In this document: in pieces, positions 59,151 to 64,000 of the stretch
How the letters are laid out: each line of letters starts with the position of its first letter
Numbering within the stretch: the stretch's first letter is position 1
Source of the DNA: Colius striatus
Lineage: Eukaryota > Chordata > Aves > Coliiformes > Coliidae
Reading direction: 5' to 3'
DNA: 64,000 bases
Assembly: GCF_028858725.1 (NCBI RefSeq)
Contig: NC_084772.1
Coordinates: forward strand, 22,911,094-22,975,093
Made by a program: the position numbers and the translations under genes
The notes under the pieces: model-generated
Told to the model about the DNA's origin: nothing
The model's database searches: none
Seen by the model: the letters and a program-made list of their open reading frames with translations, nothing else

Positions 59151-62100
59151 CCAGTCCTGAGGTCCCACCCTTGGCGTCTCATCCCGTCCCAACCCTGGGG
59201 TCCCATCCCATCCCATCCCATCCCATCCCATCCCATCCCATCCCATCCCACCCCTGGGGACTCATCCCACCCCTGGGGTCCCATCCAGTCCCATCCCACC
59301 CCTGGGGTCCCATCCCACCCCTGAAGTCCCACCCCTGGGGTCCCATCCCAGTGTCATCCCACCCCTGGAGTCCCATCCCAGTCCTATCTCATCCGACCCC
59401 TGAGGTCCCATCCCTGGGGTCCCATCCCCTCCCACCGCTGGGGTCCCATCTCATCCCACCCCTTGGGTCGCATCCCACCCCTTGGGTCCCATCACACCCC
59501 TGCGGACTCATCCCATTCCACCCCTGGGGTCCCATCCCATCCCACCCCTGGGGACTCATCCCACCCCTGGGGTCCCATCCCATCCCATCCCATCCCATCC
59601 CATCCCATCCCATCCCACGCCTGGGTTCCCATCCCATCCCAACCCTGGAGTCCAATCCAGTCCCGTCCCATCCCATCCCATCCGAACCCTGGGGTCCTAT
59701 CCCAACCCTCCAGTCCCAGCCCTGGGGTCCCATCCCAACCTCAGGGTCCCATCCCACCCCTGGGGTCCCACCCCTGCGGTCGCATCCCACCCCTGGGGTC
59801 CCATCCCAGTGTCATCCCACCCTTGGAGTCCCATCCCAGTCCTATCCCATCCCACCCCTGGGGTCCCATCCCATCCCAGCCCTGGGGTCCCATCCACTCC
59901 CAACCCATGCCATTCCATCCCATCCCACTTCTGGGGTCACATCCCATCTCACCCCTGGGGTCACATCCCATCCCACCCCTGGGGACTCATCCCACCCCTG
60001 GGGTCCCATCCCATCCCATCCCACCCCTGGGGACTCATCCCACCCCTGGGGTCCCATCCCATCCCATCCCACCCCTGGGGACTCATCTCACCCCTGGGGT
60101 CCCATCCCACCCCTGGGGTCCCATCCAGTCCCATCCCACCCCTGGGGTCCCATCCCACCCCTGGGGACTCATCCCACCCCTTAGTTCCCATTCCATCCCA
60201 CCCCTTGAGTCCCATCCCTGGGTTCCCATCCCAACCTCAGGGTCCCATCCCACCCCTAGGGTCCCACCCCTACGATCGCATCCCACCCCTGGGGTCCCAT
60301 CCCAGTGTCATCTCACCCCTGGAGTTCCACCCCAGTCCTATACCATCCCAGCCCTAAGGTCCAACCCCTGTGGTCCCATCCCATCCCAGCCCTGGGATCT
60401 CATCCAGTCCCATTCCATCCCATCCCATCCCACCCCTGAAGTTCCATCCCATCCCACCCCTGGGGTCCGATTCCACCCCACCCCTGGATACTCATCCCAC
60501 CCCTGGGTTCCCATCCCATCCCATCCCATCCCATCCCATCCCATCCCATCCCATCCCACCCCTGGGTTCCCATCCCATCCCATCCCATCCCATCCCATCC
60601 CATCCCATCCCATCCCACCCCTGGGTTCCCATCCCATCCCATCCCAACCCTGGGGTCCCATCCCACCCCTGGGGTCCCATCCTATCTCACTCCTGGGGAC
60701 TCATCCCACCCCTGGGGTCCAATCCAGTCCCATCCCATCCCACCCCTGGGATCCCATCCCACCCCTGGAGTCTCATCCCATCCCACCCCTGGGGCCCCAT
60801 CCCATCCCATCCCTGGGGTCCCATCCCTACCCTGGGGTCCCATCCAGTCCCATCCCACCCCTGGGGTCCCATCCCATCCCACCCCTGGGGTCCCATCCCA
60901 TCCCAACCCATCCCATCCCACCTCTGAGGTCCCATCTCATCCCAACCCTGGGATCCCATCCAGTCCCATCCCGTCCCACCCCTGGGGTCCCATCCCATCC
61001 CACCCCTGGGGACTCATCCCACCCCTGGGGTCCCATCCCATCCCAACCCTGGGGTCCCATCCCACCCCTGAATTCCCATCCCTGGGGTCCCATCCCAACC
61101 TCAGGGTCCCATCCCACCCCTGGTTCCCACCCCTGGGGTCGCATCCCACCCCTGGGGTCCCATCCCAGTCTCATCCCACCCCTGGAGTCCCATCCCAGTC
61201 CTATCCCATCCCACATCTGAGGTACCACCCCTGGGGTCCCATTGCATCCCAACCCTGGGGTCCCATCCAGTACCATCCAATCCCATTCGATCCCACCCCT
61301 GGGGTCCCATCCCATCCCACCCCTGGGGTCCCACCCCTGGGGTCCCACCCCTGGGGTCCCATCCCTGGGGTCCCATCCCAACCTCAGGGTCCCATCCCAC
61401 CCCTGGGGTCCCATCCCAGTCCTATCCCATCCCACCCCTGAGGTCCCACCCCTGGGGTCCCATCCCAGCCCTGGGGTCCCATCCAGTCCCATCCCATCCC
61501 ATTCAATCCTATCCCACCCCTGGGGTCCCATCCCATCCCTGGGGTCCCATCCCACCCCTGGGGTCCCATCCCATCCCACCCCTGGGGACTCATCCCACCC
61601 CTGGGTTCCCATCCCATCCTGTCCCATCCCATCCCATCCCATCCCATCCCACCTCTGTGGTCCCATCCCATCCCACCCCTGGGGTCCCATCCCATCCCAC
61701 CCCTGGGGACTCATCCCACCCCTGGGTTCCCATCCCATCCTGTCCCATCCCATCCCATCCCATCCCACCTCTGTGGTCCCATCCCATCCCACCCCTGGGG
61801 TCCCATCCCATCCCACCTCTGGGGACTCATCCCACCACTGGGGTCCCATGCCATCCCATCCCACCTCTGGGGTCCCATCCCATCCCAACCCTGGGATCCC
61901 ATCCAATCCCATCCCACCCCTGGGGTCCCATCCCACCCCTGGGGTCCCATCCCATCCCACCTCTGGGGACTCATCCCACCACTGGGGTCCAATGCCATCC
62001 CATCCCACCCCTGGGGTCCCATCCAGTCCCATCCCACCCCTGGGGTCCCATCCCATCCCACCCCTGGGGTCCCATCCAGTCCCACCCCTGGGGTCCCATC

Positions 62101-62499
62101 CCACTCCTGAGGTCCCATCCCATCCCATCCCATCCCACCCCTGGAGTCCCATCCCATCCCATCCCACCCCTGGGGTCCCGTCCCACCCCTGGGGTCCCGT
62201 CCCAGCCCTTGGTGCCGCAGGGTACCGGTGGGGCTGCCGGAGTTGATGATGCACAGCACCCGTGGGCAGCAGTGCCGGCGGCCCTCGGCCAGCGCCCGCC
62301 GCAGCTCACTCAGCGCCAGTGCTCAGCACCGTTCCTCCTCCCGGTAGTAGCCGAGCTGCACGGCCCCCAGCTCGGCGATGGTGGCCGAGTACAGCGGGTA
62401 CTGCAGGATGGGCATCAGCACCCGCGTGCGAGAGGGCGCCGAGCCCGTCACCAGCAGCTTCAGGATGGTCTGAGGGGACAGGCATGGCATGATGGAGGG

Positions 62500-64000
62500 C
62501 GACGGGGGGATAGGGACACGATGGGGGGGGACACGGGGATGGTGAGGGGAGAAGGGGATGGTGAGGGAACACGGGGATGGTGAGGGGAGAAGGGGATGGT
62601 GAGGGGACACGTGGATGGTGAGGGAACACGGGGATGGTGAGGGGAGAAGGGGATGGTGAGGGAACACGGGGATGGTGAGGGGAGAAGGGGATGTTGAGGG
62701 GACACGGGGATGGTGAGAGGAGAAGGGTAGCGTGAGGGGAGAAGGGGAGGGTGAGGGGACAAGGGGATGGTGAGGGGACACGGGGCGTGGTGAGGGGACA
62801 CAGGGATGGTTCGGGGAGAAGGGGATGGTGAGAGGACACAATGGTGAGGGCACAGGGATGGTGAGGGGACACGGTGTGGGCACAGGGATGGTGTGGGGCA
62901 CAGTGTGGGCATAGGGATGGTGTGGGGCATGGTGTGGGCACCGGGCTGTTGAGGGGAGACAGGGGTGGTGAGGGGAGAAGAGGATGGTAAGGGGAGATGG
63001 GAATGGTGAGGGGAGAAGAGGAGGATGAGGGGACATGGGGCAGGTGAGGAGACATGAGGAAGGTGAGGGAACACGGGGGTGGTGAGGGGAGAAGGGGATG
63101 GTGAGGGGACACAGAGCTGGTGAGGGGAGAAGGGGCTGGTGAGGGGACAAGGGGATGGTGAGGGGAGAAGGTGATGGTGAGGGGACATGGGGGTCGTGAG
63201 GGGAGAAGGGGATGGTGAGGGGATACGGGGGGGGTGAGGGGACATGGGGATGGTGAGGGGGCACGGCAACGGTGAGAGGACACGGCGACGGTGAGGGGAG
63301 AAGGGGACGGTGAGAGGACACGGGGGGGGTGAGGGGACACAGCGATGGTGAGGGGAGAAGGGGACGGAAAGGGGACACGGGGGTGGTGAGGGGACACGGG
63401 GGTGGTGAGGGGACATGGGGGGGTTAGGGGACCCGGGTGTGGTGAGGAGAGAAGGGGGTGGTGAGGAGAGTGGGGGTGGTGGGGGGAGAAGGGGGTGGTG
63501 ATGGGAGAAGGGGTTGCTGAGGGGACACGGGGGTGGTGAGGGGAGAAGGGGGGTTGAGGGGAGAAGGGGCTGGTAAGGGGACATGGGGACGGTGAGGGCA
63601 CACAGGGACGGTGAGGGTACAAGGGGACGGTGAGGGGGCACGGTGAGGTGACAGGACACGGGGACGGTGAGGGGAGAAAGGGACGGTGAGGGGACACAGG
63701 GATGGTGAGGGGAAACGGGGGGGGTGAAGTGGTATTGGGATTGTGAGGGGAGAAGGGCATAGTGGGGACACGGGGGGGGTGAGGTAGAAGGGGGTGGTGA
63801 GGGGACACGGGGGTAGTGAGGGGACACGGGGGTGGTGAGGGGAGAAAGGGTTTCTGAGGGGACATGGGACTGGTCAGGGGACACGGGGGGGGTGAGGGGA
63901 CATGGGGGGTGGTGAGGGGAGAAGGAGGTGGTGAGGAGAGAAAGGGGTGGTGGGGGGAGAAGGGGGTGGTGATGGGAGAAGGGGGGTGGTGAGGGGACAC
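62500..64000 (+). repeat. GGTGAGGGGACACGGGGATGGTGAGGGGAGAAGGGG minisatellite
   Basis: Purine-rich units of about 18 bases (GGTGAGGGGACACGGGGA and GGTGAGGGGAGAAGGGGA) alternate to the right edge of the window. The minus strand is correspondingly proline/serine-codon rich and open for hundreds of codons without being a gene. Any further 5' GPT exons would lie in or beyond it. Confidence 0.97.

Larger units (their letters stand above)
54410..62215 (+). repeat. 7.8-kb satellite in a GPT intron, ~24-bp unit with higher-order period
   Basis: The basic phrase GGGGTCCCATCCCATCCCACCCCT and shorter variants repeat across the whole interval. A distinctive run starting GTCATCTCACCCCTGGAGT and containing CTATACCATCCC and CCCCTGTGGTCCCAT occurs at 55351, 57778 and 60307, giving a higher-order unit of 2.4-2.5 kb. 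Local pure (CCCAT)n runs occur at about 57595-57670, 59205-59250 and 60510-60615. Long frames on both strands, such as those of 300-585 codons of proline/histidine- or glycine/tryptophan-rich repeats, are by-products. Confidence 0.98.
53506..62469 (-). pseudogene. GPT: GPT (alanine aminotransferase 1-like), three exons, one with an in-frame stop
   Basis: Minus-strand exons: 62469-62226, 53805-53726 and 53642-53506, with matching phases and GT donors. The first encodes [29 protein letters not shown] and RALAEGRRHCCPRVLCIIN, the second QVQSRQCIEAVIKFALEERL to FLMADE, the third [20 protein letters not shown] to [14 protein letters not shown]. The lysine of SISKG is the pyridoxal-phosphate lysine. 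The enzyme interconverts alanine plus 2-oxoglutarate with pyruvate plus glutamate. Two oddities: TGA at 62325-62323 replaces the Trp codon expected in EER-x-W-AL, and the normally invariant NPGNPTG reads NSGSPTG, losing a cofactor-contacting Asn. Earlier exons lie beyond the right edge or in the satellite; the C-terminal exons are not found to the left. GPT rather than GPT2 is favoured by the 8q24.3 neighbours. Confidence 0.85.

Noticed and set aside
54299..62254. Many very long open frames of SHPWGPIP- or GWDPRGGM-type repeats on both strands
   Set aside because: They exist in several registers on both strands at once and follow the satellite period; no start context, splice signals or non-repeat sequence supports a protein.
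62306..64000. 564-codon and 474-codon proline/serine/histidine-rich frames on the minus strand
   Set aside because: They are produced by the GGTGAGGGGACAC-type minisatellite; only the part from 62469 to 62326 is real (GPT).

Overview
This is a stretch of vertebrate, almost certainly avian, nuclear DNA. Coding exons are interrupted by introns with GT-AG boundaries and, in one case, a U12-type intron. The interspersed repeats are bird-type: CR1 LINE 3' ends finishing in the ATTCTATGATTCTATGA-like tail, and long terminal repeats of the kind that start or end TGTCGTGGTTTA / TAAACCACGACA. I cannot name the species. Single-copy genes with intact reading frames cover little of the window. Most of the right half is minisatellite.

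Left part (1-18 kb). A CpG island near 1.1-2.2 kb carries two divergent genes. Exon 1 of GABARAPL2 (ATG8-family autophagy protein) runs to the left, and the complete seven-exon TMEM231 gene (ciliary transition zone) runs to the right, 1963-6591. A single-coding-exon N-acetylglucosamine/galactose 6-O-sulfotransferase of the CHST5/CHST6 clade follows at 16262-17443. Order and orientation match human 16q23 (GABARAPL2, TMEM231, CHST5/6). An unassigned CpG island at 9.5-10.35 kb may be the CHST promoter.

Middle (18-37 kb). This part holds LTRs, CR1 fragments, an orphan CpG segment with paired NRF1 motifs (23.8-24.15 kb), two exon-like pieces on the minus strand (22.3-23.2 kb), and an array of five diverged ~1.6-1.8 kb units (about 26.4-34.2 kb). 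Units 1 and 2 keep the same series of short exon-like islands flanked by splice sites while their reading frames do not survive. The most likely explanation is an undescribed non-coding transcript built from duplicated exon cassettes. A ten-copy perfect 30-bp repeat sits in unit 4.

Right part (37-64 kb). Pieces of five genes lie in a sea of GC-rich minisatellites: the last exon of ARHGAP39 (+), two exons of C8orf82 (+), a damaged remnant of LRRC14 (-), the terminal exon of a fucolectin-like lectin (+), and three exons of GPT (alanine aminotransferase, -). ARHGAP39, C8orf82, LRRC14 and GPT have the order and orientation of human 8q24.3, but LRRC24, RECQL4 and MFSD3 are not visible where expected. 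The GPT intron alone holds about 8 kb of a 24-bp-type satellite with a higher-order period of 2.3-2.5 kb and two inverted islands.

The genes do not form a single pathway. The main questions are whether the 16q23-like and 8q24.3-like halves are truly linked, and whether the broken LRRC14 and GPT are real losses or assembly damage in minisatellite-rich DNA.
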